From: Pseudomonas saudimassiliensis
Lineage (GTDB): Bacteria > Pseudomonadota > Gammaproteobacteria > Pseudomonadales > Pseudomonadaceae
Length of the DNA stretch: 64,000 nucleotides
Direction: 5' to 3'
Assembly: GCF_000939975.1 (NCBI RefSeq)
Contig: NZ_LK391969.1
Location: 1,619,953-1,683,952 of the forward strand
In this document: one piece after another, positions 11,779-19,948 of the stretch
How the letters are laid out: each line of letters opens with the position of its first letter
How positions within the stretch are numbered: the stretch's first letter is position 1
Translations under genes and position numbers: made by a program
Notes under the pieces: generated by a model
Databases searched by the model: none
The model's input: only the letters and a program-made list of their open reading frames with translations
What the model was told of the DNA's origin: nothing

Positions 11779-13293
11779 ATGTTCAACCGGATTGGCGTTA
11801 TCGGTGCCGGCGCCATGGGCCGTGGGATTGCCCAACTGTTTGCCAGCAGCGGTCAACAGGTGCTGCTGTTCGATACCCGTGCCGAGGCCATCGACGACGC
11901 CCTCGCCTTCAACCGCAACCTGCTCCAGCGCCAGGTCGCCAAGGGCAAGCTCAGCGAGGCGGAATTCGAAGCAGTCAATGCCCGCATGCAGCCCGCTGCA
12001 GAACTGCAACAGCTCAAGGATTGCGACCTGATCATCGAGGCCATCGTCGAGATCCTCGAGGTGAAGCAGAAGCTCTTTACCGATCTGGAGGCCATCGTCC
12101 GCGAGGACTGCCTGCTGGCCACCAACACCTCGTCCCTGTCGGTGACCCGCATCGCCGCCGGTTGCAGCCGTCCGGAGCGGGTCGCGGGCTTCCATTTCTT
12201 CAATCCTGTGCCGCTGATGAAGATTGTCGAGGTGGTACGCGGCTCGCGCACCGAGGAGCGCTACATCCAGGGGCTGGTCGAACTCGCGGAAAAGGCCGGG
12301 CACTTCCCGGCCATCACCCCTGACACCCCCGGCTTCCTGGTCAACCACGCCGGCCGTGCCTTCGGCACCGAAGCCCTGCGCATGCTCAGTGAAGGCGTCG
12401 CCACGCCCCAGCAGATCGACCGTATCCTGCGTGATGGCCCGGGTTTTCGCATGGGGCCCTTCGAGCTGTTCGATCTGACCGGGTTGGACGTGTCCCACGC
12501 GGTGATGGAGTCGGTGTACGAGCAGTTCTACCATGACCCGCGCTACACCCCCTCCTTCATCGCTGGCCAGCGCGTTGCCGCCGGTCTGCTGGGTCGCAAG
12601 ACCGGCCAGGGCTTCTACCGCTACGAAGAGGGCCAGAAGATCGAGCAGCCCGAGCCTGCGCCGGAGACCGTGCTGATCAACCGGCCGTTCTGGCTGCAGA
12701 GCGATGACCAGGGGCTGCGCAGCCAGGTCGCTGCCGTGCTGCAGGCTGCCGGCGCGATCCTCGAGAGCGGCGAGCAGCCCTCCGCCGAGGCCATCTGCCT
12801 GGTCACCCCGCTGGGTGAAGACTGCACCGCCGCCCTGACCCGCCTGGGCCTGCCGGCGGCACGCACCCTGGCACTGGACAGCTTTGCCAATTGGGACAAG
12901 CGCCGCACCCTGATGCGCCAGCCCGCCGCCGAGGCCGATGTGGTTGCCCAGGCGCGCCAGGCCCTGGCCGCCGATGGCGTGCCGGTGGAAGTGATCAACG
13001 ATTCCCCCGGTTTCGTCATCCAGCGGCTGATCGCCAGCGTGGTGAACCTGGGTACCGAAATTGCCCAGAAGGGTATCGCCACACCGGACACACTGGACCG
13101 TGCCATCCAGCTTGCGCTGGGCTATCCGAAAGGCCCGCTGGCCTTCGGCGAGCACTACGGCAAGCAGGCTATCCTCACCGTTCTCAACAACATGCAGGCC
13201 ACCTACGGCGAGCCGCGTTACCGTCCCAGCCCCTGGCTGCGCCGCCGCGTCCAGCTGGACCTGCCGTTGACCACCCCCGATTTCCAGGAGTAA
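11779..13293 (+). CDS. 3-hydroxyacyl-CoA dehydrogenase, PaaH type
   Basis: A 504-residue NAD-dependent dehydrogenase oxidising 3-hydroxyacyl-CoA to 3-oxoacyl-CoA. The Rossmann start VIGAGAMGRGIAQ is at residues 7-19. The catalytic His segment HFFNPVPLMKIVEVV and the TPGFLVN helical-domain start are present. A second C-terminal helical 3HCDH domain covers about residues 400-490, giving the roughly 505-residue architecture of PaaH / 3-hydroxyadipyl-CoA dehydrogenases. Four bases separate it from the thiolase gene. The PaaH/PcaF-like pair could handle 3-hydroxyadipyl-CoA or ordinary fatty acyl-CoA. A palindromic operator candidate lies just upstream, with an AGGAG-like site before the ATG. Confidence 0.93.
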   Translation: MFNRIGVIGAGAMGRGIAQLFASSGQQVLLFDTRAEAIDDALAFNRNLLQRQVAKGKLSEAEFEAVNARMQPAAELQQLKDCDLIIEAIVEILEVKQKLFTDLEAIVREDCLLATNTSSLSVTRIAAGCSRPERVAGFHFFNPVPLMKIVEVVRGSRTEERYIQGLVELAEKAGHFPAITPDTPGFLVNHAGRAFGTEALRMLSEGVATPQQIDRILRDGPGFRMGPFELFDLTGLDVSHAVMESVYEQFYHDPRYTPSFIAGQRVAAGLLGRKTGQGFYRYEEGQKIEQPEPAPETVLINRPFWLQSDDQGLRSQVAAVLQAAGAILESGEQPSAEAICLVTPLGEDCTAALTRLGLPAARTLALDSFANWDKRRTLMRQPAAEADVVAQARQALAADGVPVEVINDSPGFVIQRLIASVVNLGTEIAQKGIATPDTLDRAIQLALGYPKGPLAFGEHYGKQAILTVLNNMQATYGEPRYRPSPWLRRRVQLDLPLTTPDFQE

Positions 13294-13297
13294 TCCG

Positions 13298-14497
13298 ATG
13301 ACTGCTTATATCTATGATGGTTTGCGCTCGCCCTTCGGCCGCCACGCCGGTGCCCTGGCCCCGGTACGCCCGGACGATCTGCTGGCCGAGGTGATCCGCG
13401 CCGTGGTCGCCCGCAACCCCTTCGACGGCAAGGACTACGAAGACATCGTCATGGGCAACACCAACCAGGCCGGTGAAGACGCCCGTAACGTGGCACGCCA
13501 CGCCGGCCTGCTGGCCGGCCTGCCCCAGGAGGTGGCCGGTGTCACCGTCAACCGCCTGTGCGGTTCAGGTCTGGCTGCCATCCTCGATGCCGCCCGCGCG
13601 GTGAAATCCGGTGAAGGCGACCTGTTCCTGGCTGGCGGCGTGGAAAGCATGAGCCGCGCGCCCTTCGTCATTGCCAAGAGCGAAAGCCCCTACTCCCGCG
13701 ACTTCCGCGCCTTCGACAGCACCATCGGTGCCCGTTTCCCCAACCCCCGGGTTGAGTCCGAATACGGCGACGACACCATGCCGCAGACCGCCGACAACGT
13801 AGCGGCCGACCTGGGCATCAGCCGCGAGGACGCCGACACCTACGCCGCCCGTAGCCAGGCGCTATACGAGAAGGCCCGCGCCGAGGGCTTCTTCGCCGAG
13901 GAAATCCACCCGATCGAAGTGCCCCAGGGCCGCAAGAAGCCGAACAAGGTGGTGGACCAGGACGAGCACCCGCGTCCGGCCAGCGACATGGCGGCCCTGT
14001 CCGGCCTACGCCCGCTGTTTGGCGGCGGCGTGGTCACCGCCGGTAACGCCTCCGGCGTCAACGATGGCGCCGCAGCGCTGATCATCGGCAGCGAAGCCAT
14101 TGGCCAGAAATACGATATCAAGCCCCGCGCCCGCATCCTCGCCGGTGCTGTCTCCGGCGTTGCGCCGCGCGTGATGGGCCTGGGTCCGGTCGAGGCCTGC
14201 AAGAAGGCGCTGAGCCGTGCCGGTCTGACGCTGGATGATATGGACGTGATCGAGATCAACGAAGCCTTCGCCGTCCAGGTGCTGGGTTGCGCCAAGCAAC
14301 TGGGCATCGCCTTCGACGATCCCCGCCTGAACCCCAACGGTGGGGCCATCGCTGTGGGCCACCCGCTGGGCGCCTCAGGTGCCCGCCTGACCCTGACCGC
14401 CCTGCGCCAGCTGGAGCGTACCGGCAAGCGTTATGCGCTGGTGAGCCTGTGCATTGGTCTGGGCCAGGGTGTTGCAGCGGTGATTGAGCGCGTTTGA
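13298..14497 (+). CDS. Acetyl-CoA acyltransferase (thiolase), PcaF/PaaJ-like
   Basis: A 399-residue thiolase that cleaves 3-oxoacyl-CoA with CoA to release acetyl-CoA. The nucleophile Cys88 sits in NRLCGSGLAA, the NEAFAVQ motif follows, the catalytic His is in GGAIAVGHPLGASGAR, and the second active Cys is in CIGLGQG. Length and motif layout match 3-oxoadipyl-CoA thiolases as well as general degradative thiolases. It is co-transcribed with the preceding dehydrogenase (4-base gap). A 12-bp-stem hairpin follows the stop. Confidence 0.95.
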   Translation: MTAYIYDGLRSPFGRHAGALAPVRPDDLLAEVIRAVVARNPFDGKDYEDIVMGNTNQAGEDARNVARHAGLLAGLPQEVAGVTVNRLCGSGLAAILDAARAVKSGEGDLFLAGGVESMSRAPFVIAKSESPYSRDFRAFDSTIGARFPNPRVESEYGDDTMPQTADNVAADLGISREDADTYAARSQALYEKARAEGFFAEEIHPIEVPQGRKKPNKVVDQDEHPRPASDMAALSGLRPLFGGGVVTAGNASGVNDGAAALIIGSEAIGQKYDIKPRARILAGAVSGVAPRVMGLGPVEACKKALSRAGLTLDDMDVIEINEAFAVQVLGCAKQLGIAFDDPRLNPNGGAIAVGHPLGASGARLTLTALRQLERTGKRYALVSLCIGLGQGVAAVIERV

Positions 14498-14505
14498 TAG
14501 GCCGC

Positions 14506-14532
14506 TCCCCCTCTCCCATGGGGAGAGGGGGA
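14506..14532. terminator. Strong hairpin after the thiolase gene
   Basis: A 12-bp perfect stem (14506-14517 with 14521-14532) around an ATG loop, starting 9 bases after the thiolase stop. No T-run follows, so it may be a 3'-end-stabilising hairpin or a Rho-assisted terminator rather than a classical intrinsic one. Confidence 0.55.
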
Positions 14533-14619
14533 ATCCACCCCCACGAACCACCCCCGGAACTTCTGACCCCACCCCGATCTCTGCTATGGTATCGATCCCA
14601 TCGAACCGGAAGCGCCCCG

Positions 14620-14916
14620 ATGCAACTGAACACCAATCCTTTTGAATGGCTGGGCCAGGCCTTTGGCACGCTCGTCCGGCTGATTGTCGATGGTCTGGCC
14701 TGGATATTCGATATCCTCGGTGGCGCCAGCACCGCCTTCGTCAACGGGTTTTCCCGTGCCCTGGGCATCGACAGCAGTATCCTCAGCATTGCCTTCGTGG
14801 TACTCGGGCTCTTCCTCATCTACCTGGGGATCAGTTCGTTTCTCAAGAAACGCATCATCGGCGGCGTGATCTGGCTGCTGCTCGGGCTGTGGCTGCTGAG
14901 CAGCCTGATTCGCTGA
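14620..14916 (+). CDS. Small membrane protein of unknown function
   Basis: A 98-residue protein with two predicted membrane regions, about residues 15-35 (weak, amphipathic) and residues 52-97 (LSIAFVVLGLFLIYLGISSFL, then a second helix IIGGVIWLLLGLWLLSSLI). I do not recognise the family. The ATG at 14620 follows a modest GGAAG-type site; an upstream in-frame ATG at 14494 overlaps the thiolase end and the hairpin, so it is unlikely. The gene sits between the thiolase and a PEBP-family gene on the same strand. Confidence 0.65.
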   Translation: MQLNTNPFEWLGQAFGTLVRLIVDGLAWIFDILGGASTAFVNGFSRALGIDSSILSIAFVVLGLFLIYLGISSFLKKRIIGGVIWLLLGLWLLSSLIR

Positions 14917-14951
14917 GCCACGCCATCCATCGACCTGTACAGGAGAACACC

Positions 14952-15434
14952 ATGGGTTTTGCCTTGAATCTCGATCTGCAACTGACCAGCAGTGCCTTCG
15001 CCAACGACGGCGCCATCCCTACCCGCCACACTGGCGAGGGTGAGGACGTCTCCCCCGCCCTGAGCTGGAGCGGCGCCCCGGCCGGCACCAAGAGCTTTGC
15101 GGTGATCTGCCACGACCCGGATGCGCCGCTGGTGTCGGCCAACGGTACCTATGGTTTCGTCCATTGGGTGCACTACAACATTCCCGCCGACGTAACCTCG
15201 CTGCCCGAAGGCTGCAAGCACCACACCGATGGCCCAACCAACTTCGGCAAGCCCGGCTACGGTGGCCCGATGCCCCCTGAAGGTCATGGCCAGCACAAGT
15301 ACTACTTCTGGATCCTGGCACTGGACTGCGAGCCGAATCTGGAGGACGGGCTGGATATGTGGCAGCTGCTGGCCAAGGTCGAGCCCCATACCCTGGCCAT
15401 GAACCGCCTGGTTGGCACCTACCAGCGCGACTGA
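14952..15434 (+). CDS. YbhB/YbcL family Raf kinase inhibitor-like (PEBP) protein
   Basis: A 160-residue phosphatidylethanolamine-binding-protein fold. It carries the bacterial PEBP landmarks LSWSGAPAGTKSFAVICHDPDAP, FVHWVHYNIP and the GPMPPEGHGQHKYYFWI segment around the anion-binding pocket. Bacterial members are cytoplasmic or periplasmic with no settled ligand. There is no signal peptide here. A good AGGAGA ribosome site precedes the ATG, and a hairpin terminator follows the stop. Confidence 0.93.
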   Translation: MGFALNLDLQLTSSAFANDGAIPTRHTGEGEDVSPALSWSGAPAGTKSFAVICHDPDAPLVSANGTYGFVHWVHYNIPADVTSLPEGCKHHTDGPTNFGKPGYGGPMPPEGHGQHKYYFWILALDCEPNLEDGLDMWQLLAKVEPHTLAMNRLVGTYQRD

Positions 15435-15444
15435 CGTTCTGCGC

Positions 15445-15472
15445 CGGTGCGGCCCTGGGCCGCACCGTTTCC
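15445..15472 (+). terminator. Rho-independent terminator after the PEBP gene
   Basis: A 10-bp GC-rich stem (15445-15454 with 15458-15467) with a three-base loop, followed by TTTCC. It starts 10 bases after the PEBP stop codon. Confidence 0.75.
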
Positions 15473-15596
15473 ATTCTTCTCTGGCAATCGTCGCCATGCA
15501 TGACGGCGGATTCACGTTGCCATACCAGCTTGCCGCCGCCCGCCGCGGTGCCTAGCATGATTCGCACTGACGCCTGCCAACGGAACAATATCAACA

Positions 15597-16403
15597 ATGA
15601 GTAGCCCACTATTCGATCAGGCCATTGCCCTGAACGCCGTCTCGTCCAACCTGTATCGCGGCCAGACCAGCGAAGCCTTCCAGAACATGGTCGGCCCCTT
15701 TGGCGGGGCAACCGCCGCTACCCTGTTGAATGCGGTATTGCTGCACCCCGAGCGCCTGGGTGATCCGGTGTCCCTCACAGTGAATTTCGCCGGCCCAGTG
15801 GCCGATGGGGAATTCGAGATCGAAGCCACTCCGCTGCGTACCAACCGCTCGACCCAACACTGGCTACTGCTGCAGAAGCAGAACGGCGAAGTAGTCACCA
15901 GCGCCACCGCGTTTTTCGCTACGCGCCGGGACACCCTGTCGGAGCAGCAGGAAAGCGCCCCCCCGGCACCGCCGGCGGCCTCCCTGCAGCGCACCGATAT
16001 CAGCATCCGCAACTGGTTCAAGCACTACGATTTTCGCTTCGTGCATGGCATCCCGCTGATGCCGCGCAAGACGGAGGAAAATCCGGCTACCGAGTCCCTG
16101 TTATGGGTACGGGACTATCCCGAGCGGCCGCTGGATTATTGCTCACTGACCGCACTGGGCGATGTCTTTGCGCCGCGTATCTTTCTGCTGCGCAACCACT
16201 TCACGCCATCCGGTACCGTGTCCATGACCCATTACTTCCATGCCACCAGCGATGAGCTGGCGAAGGTCGGCACCGGGTTCGTGTTGGGTCGTGCGCAGGC
16301 TTCGCGGCTGCACAGCAGCTACGCTGACCAGGTCGCCCATCTATGGTCGGAGGATGGTGTGCTGCTGTTGACCAGTACGCAGTCGGTGTATTTCAAGGAG
16401 TGA
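15597..16403 (+). CDS. Acyl-CoA thioesterase, tandem-hotdog (TesB-like) family
   Basis: A 268-residue protein with two hotdog repeats. The first has FGGATAATLLNAVL, matching the long helix of thioesterase-like (4HBT_3) proteins. The second ends with MTHYFHATSDELA and the HSSYADQVAHLWSEDGVLLLTSTQSV strand pair typical of TesB-like enzymes. It probably hydrolyses medium- or long-chain acyl-CoA in the cytoplasm. The 5' leader just before the ATG is A-rich (AACAATATCAACAATG), close to but not matching a perfect Crc/Hfq target. It belongs to the surrounding acyl-CoA gene block. Confidence 0.88.
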   Translation: MSSPLFDQAIALNAVSSNLYRGQTSEAFQNMVGPFGGATAATLLNAVLLHPERLGDPVSLTVNFAGPVADGEFEIEATPLRTNRSTQHWLLLQKQNGEVVTSATAFFATRRDTLSEQQESAPPAPPAASLQRTDISIRNWFKHYDFRFVHGIPLMPRKTEENPATESLLWVRDYPERPLDYCSLTALGDVFAPRIFLLRNHFTPSGTVSMTHYFHATSDELAKVGTGFVLGRAQASRLHSSYADQVAHLWSEDGVLLLTSTQSVYFKE

Positions 16404-16414
16404 TGGGAGGTGGC

Positions 16415-16477
16415 GGCTGGCCTGATGGCCAGCCTCGCTGCGAGGCGCAGCTCCTACAGTAGATCGCGCCTGCGATC
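16415..16477. repeat. REP-like cluster of three small palindromes
   Basis: Three adjacent hairpins lie between convergent genes. 16415-16422 pairs with 16427-16434 (8 bp); 16433-16438 pairs with 16440-16445; 16462-16467 pairs with 16472-16477. The linking sequence GCGCAGCTCCTACAG resembles the core of Pseudomonas REP elements. It may act as a bidirectional terminator between the thioesterase and crotonase genes. Confidence 0.6.
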
Positions 16478-16504
16478 CAAAGCGCTGGGGCTTGGCCCGC
16501 CCGC

Positions 16505-17170
16505 TCAGCCCAGCGCTGCCAGCACTTCTGCACGCAGCGGCGCGTTGAGCAGTAACCGGGTTTCCCGGTAGGCCTTGCGATCCAGCGCCGCCAGTTGCCG
16601 GGCCTTTTCCCTGGCCCGGTCAAGCAGGTCACCGCCGGTGGCCAGCTCATCATAGAAACCCGCTTCCAGCGCCTGCTCCGGGTTCAATATCTGCGCCTGC
16701 AAGGCACAGCGATTGAGCCACTGTGGCGCTACCCGTGCCCGCGCCTGGGGCATGGCCGCATCGGGCATGGTCATGCCGATGGCCACTTCGTTCAGGCCGA
16801 TATTGAATGCACCCGCCGCGCCGATGCGGTAGTCGGCCAGCAGCAACAGGAACGCTGCCTTGGCCATGGCGTGGCCAGTGCTGGCGATCACGACCGGTGC
16901 CGGGTAGTCGAGCAGCGCCAGGGTCAATCGATCACCTGCGGCGCGCATGGCATCGCAGGCCGGGCCACCGGCGGCGATCAGCTTGCGATCGTAACCACCA
17001 CTGAAGCAGCCGGCACGGCCATAGATAAGCAGCGCCGCGTCCGCCCTGGCCGCCTCGGCAATGGCGGCCAGCAGACTGTCCAGCATCTGCTCGGACAGCG
17101 CATTGACCTTGCCGTCGTCCAGGGCGATCTCGGCCACCCCGTCGGTGATGGCCCAGACCAGCGTACTCAT
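16505..17170 (-). CDS. Crotonase-fold enoyl-CoA hydratase/isomerase family protein (short)
   Basis: A 221-residue crotonase-superfamily protein, shorter than the usual 255-260 residues. The first oxyanion-hole region is GCFSGGYDRKL and the second is around STGHAMAKAAFLLLLADYRIG. The usual GGG hydratase element and the catalytic Glu pair are not obvious, so the reaction is uncertain (hydratase, isomerase or hydrolase). The start overlaps the stop of the upstream acyl-CoA ligase gene (ATGA), so the two are coupled and probably act on the same CoA thioesters. Confidence 0.87.
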   Translation of the reverse strand: MSTLVWAITDGVAEIALDDGKVNALSEQMLDSLLAAIAEAARADAALLIYGRAGCFSGGYDRKLIAAGGPACDAMRAAGDRLTLALLDYPAPVVIASTGHAMAKAAFLLLLADYRIGAAGAFNIGLNEVAIGMTMPDAAMPQARARVAPQWLNRCALQAQILNPEQALEAGFYDELATGGDLLDRAREKARQLAALDRKAYRETRLLLNAPLRAEVLAALG

Positions 17171-18804
17171 GCCCCGGCCTCGGCCGCCGCCTGGGCCCGC
17201 GCCTCGTCACGCAGCACCCGGCGCAGCAGCTTGCCAACGGTGGACTTGGGCAGGTCGTCGCGGATTTCGATGAAGCTGGGCACCTTGTAGCCGGTCAGTT
17301 GCTCGCGGCAATGGGCAATAATGTCGGTCTCGGTCAGGTTCTGATCATGCAGGCTGATGTACAGCTTGATGGCTTCGCCCTTGCGTTCATCCGGAATGCC
17401 TACGGCCACGCATTCGCGGATGCCGGGATGACGCATGACCGCATCTTCCACATCATTGGGGTACACGTTGAAACCGGAGACCAGAATCATGTCCTTCTTG
17501 CGGTCGACCAGCTTGAGGAAGCCGTCTTCATCGATCACGCCGATGTCGCCGGTTTTCAGCCAGCCGTCTTCGGTGAAGGTCTCGGCGGTCGCTTCGGGAC
17601 GCTGCCAGTAGCCCTTCATCACCTGCGGCCCACGTACCAGCAGTTCGCCGGGCTCGCCGGAGGGCAGCTCGTTACCGGCATCGTCGACGATCTTCAGTTG
17701 CGTATCGATGATCGCCTGGCCGATATAGCCTTCCTTATAAGGAGTAGTCGCGGTCGCAGCAATGACAACCGGCGAGGTTTCGGTCATGCCGAAGCCTTCG
17801 CGGATGACGCTGCCGGTACGCTCGTGCCAGCGCTTGGCGACAGCCAGGTTCAGCGGCGCGCCGCCGGAGTTGACCCATTTCACCTGGCTGAAATCGATGC
17901 TGTCGAACTTGGGATGGGCCATCAGCGACACGAACAGCGAGTTGATCCCGGTCAGCAGGGTGATCCGATGGCGCTGCATATCGGCAATCATGCCATCCAG
18001 GTCCCGCGGGTTGGTGATCAGCACGCTGTTGAAGCCGGTGAACACCGAGGCCAGGCAGTTCGCGGTAAACGCAAAGATGTGATACAGCGGCAGCGGCGAC
18101 ACCCGCACTTCGTTACCGTACTCCAGCTCGCCGGGGTTCAGGATGCTGACGGCCTGCAATACATTGCACAGCAGGTTGAAGTGGGTGAGCATCGCGCCCT
18201 TGGAAACGCCGGTGGTGCCGCCGGTGTATTGCAGTACCGCCAGGTCTTCCAGACCGCGGTTCGGCTCGACGGCCGGCAGCGTCTTGCCCTTGGCCAGCGC
18301 AGCCATGAAGCGGCTCACATCGGCCTCGTCACTCTCCAGTTGGGGATTGCTCCAGTCGTCTACGCTGGTGACGATCAGTCGCTCGATGGCGGTTTCAGCC
18401 TGCACCGCACGCACCAGCGGCACCAGGCGATCGAGCACCACGACCGCGCGGGCGCCGGAATCAGCGAACTGATGACGGGTTTCCGGGGCGGTGTACTGGG
18501 GGTTGGTGTTGACGATGACCAGACCGGCCTTGAGCGCACCAAAGATGGTGACGACATACTGCAGCAGGTTGGGTAGCTGGATGGCCAGACGATCGCCGGG
18601 CTGCAGGCCCAGATCATGGCGCAGGTACCGGGCGAAGCTGTCGGCCCGCTCGCGCAGGCCGGTGAAACTCACTGAATCCGCACCGCAGGAGAAGGCGGTC
18701 TTGTCGCCATAATCACGACAGGCCTGCTCCAGAAGGTCATAAAGATTGGTATGACCGAGTTCGGCCAGCCGGCCGGCGACAACGCAGGATTCGGGTGTGG
18801 ACAT
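17167..18804 (-). CDS. Long-chain fatty-acid-CoA ligase (FadD-like)
   Basis: A 545-residue ANL-superfamily enzyme activating fatty acids with ATP and CoA. The P-loop is YTGGTTGVSKGA, the A5-like motif is GFGMTETSPV, the hinge motif is DGWLKTGDIG, and the catalytic C-terminal lysine lies in PKSTVGKLLRR. All residues needed for adenylation and thioesterification are present. It leads a two-gene unit with the crotonase gene and is divergent from the IclR regulator. A palindrome at 18827-18843 lies 23 bases before the start, in promoter position. The leader has AATAAGAG near the ribosome site, one base off the Crc/Hfq consensus. Confidence 0.95.
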   Translation of the reverse strand: MSTPESCVVAGRLAELGHTNLYDLLEQACRDYGDKTAFSCGADSVSFTGLRERADSFARYLRHDLGLQPGDRLAIQLPNLLQYVVTIFGALKAGLVIVNTNPQYTAPETRHQFADSGARAVVVLDRLVPLVRAVQAETAIERLIVTSVDDWSNPQLESDEADVSRFMAALAKGKTLPAVEPNRGLEDLAVLQYTGGTTGVSKGAMLTHFNLLCNVLQAVSILNPGELEYGNEVRVSPLPLYHIFAFTANCLASVFTGFNSVLITNPRDLDGMIADMQRHRITLLTGINSLFVSLMAHPKFDSIDFSQVKWVNSGGAPLNLAVAKRWHERTGSVIREGFGMTETSPVVIAATATTPYKEGYIGQAIIDTQLKIVDDAGNELPSGEPGELLVRGPQVMKGYWQRPEATAETFTEDGWLKTGDIGVIDEDGFLKLVDRKKDMILVSGFNVYPNDVEDAVMRHPGIRECVAVGIPDERKGEAIKLYISLHDQNLTETDIIAHCREQLTGYKVPSFIEIRDDLPKSTVGKLLRRVLRDEARAQAAAEAGA

Positions 18805-18826
18805 CTGAACCTCTTATTGGACTATT

Positions 18827-18843
18827 ATTTTGCAGTGCGAAAT
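18827..18843. promoter_or_regulatory. Palindromic operator candidate upstream of the acyl-CoA ligase gene
   Basis: ATTTTGCAGTGCGAAAT is an imperfect 17-bp palindrome (7 of 8 arm pairs match) in the 220-bp space between the ligase and IclR genes. Very similar sequences occur at 19875-19891 and 19903-19919 upstream of the FadB-like gene. The inferred ligand is the IclR protein encoded in between. Confidence 0.6.
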
Positions 18844-19024
18844 AGAATACCAAAAAGATGCTATTCTATCTCCCGCGACTGTGCAATCATCGGTACAAAA
18901 CACAACAAAACTGCTGTGCAGAACGCCCCTGTGCCAAGCCCCGCTCCACCCGAGTAGCCCGGCATCGTCCGCGCGGCAATGATCGCCACCCACGGATGCC
19001 CTCTCTTCAAGGTATGAAAGTTTT

Positions 19025-19810
19025 ATGAACGACGATCAGGCAGAAAACATCCCCACCAAGGACCGCAAATTTGTCGAGGCGCTGTCCCGCGGCCTGGATG
19101 TATTGCGTGCCTTCAGCCAGGGCTCGGTAGTCCTCGGCAACCAGGACATATCCCGGATCACCGGACTGCCCAAACCCACCGTGTCCCGCATGACCTACAC
19201 CCTGACCAAGCTCGGCTACCTGGCCTATTCGCCCCAGTTGGAGAAATACCAGCTGGACTCAGGTGTACTGGCGCTCGGCTACGCGTACGTGTCGAATCTG
19301 CGGGTCCGCCAACTGGCCAAGCCCTACCTCGACGAGTTTGCCCGCAATACCAATACCTCGGTCGGCCTGACCTGCCGCGATCGGCTGTCCATGATCTATG
19401 TGGAGAACTGCCGCCCCGCCGAGATCACTTCCCTGCGCATGGATGTGGGCGTGCGCCTGCCGCTGGCGACCACCGCCGCCGGGCGCGCCTACCTGGCAGC
19501 CATGAAGCCGGAAGAGCGCACGCATGTGATGAGCGCCCTGGCCAAACGCAATCCAGAGGGTTGGCCGGAACTGGAACAGCAGCTGGAGCAATCCTTCCGC
19601 GACTACGAAAAATATGGCTTTTGCCTGTCCCTCGGCGACTGGGACCGCAACGTCAACGCCGCCGGCGTGGCCCTGCACCTGCAGGACGGCACGCTGATGG
19701 CATTGACGTGCGGCGCACCGACCTATCTGGTCTCCGAGGACAAGGTGAAAAACCAGCTCGCTCACCAGCTGGCCATCCTCGCCCGGGATATCGAACGCCT
19801 CGGGGTGTGA
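19025..19810 (+). CDS. IclR-family transcriptional regulator
   Basis: A 261-residue regulator. The N-terminal winged helix-turn-helix is at about residues 18-75, with the recognition region ISRITGLPKPTVSRMTYTL. The C-terminal effector domain (about 90-255) keeps the IclR pattern of small-molecule binding (ATTAAGRAYLAAM, then the GFCLSLGDWDRNVNAAGV segment). It lies between the divergent acyl-CoA ligase gene and the FadB-like gene, and shared palindromes lie before both. It is therefore likely a local controller of acyl-CoA catabolism, with an acyl-CoA or fatty acid as plausible effector (inference). The ribosome site before 19025 is weak. Confidence 0.94.
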   Translation: MNDDQAENIPTKDRKFVEALSRGLDVLRAFSQGSVVLGNQDISRITGLPKPTVSRMTYTLTKLGYLAYSPQLEKYQLDSGVLALGYAYVSNLRVRQLAKPYLDEFARNTNTSVGLTCRDRLSMIYVENCRPAEITSLRMDVGVRLPLATTAAGRAYLAAMKPEERTHVMSALAKRNPEGWPELEQQLEQSFRDYEKYGFCLSLGDWDRNVNAAGVALHLQDGTLMALTCGAPTYLVSEDKVKNQLAHQLAILARDIERLGV

Positions 19811-19874
19811 TTATAAATGGTGGTTATGCACCACCATTTAGCAACGGGCATCGACAAGGCTGTGCAAGTTTTGT

Positions 19875-19919
19875 ATTTTGCCATGCGAAACATGGTTTCA
19901 TTATTTCGCACAATGAAAC
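19875..19919. promoter_or_regulatory. Two operator-like palindromes upstream of the FadB-like gene
   Basis: 19875-19891 (ATTTTGCCATGCGAAAC) and 19903-19919 (ATTTCGCACAATGAAAC) share the TTTYGCA half-site with 18827-18843. Between them a small GAAAC-ATG-GTTTC inverted repeat spans 19887-19899. The pair lies 30 to 75 bases before the FadB-like start, where an operator or activator site would be expected. Confidence 0.58.
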
Positions 19920-19948
19920 GCATTTGATCGACTCACAGGAGATTCAAC

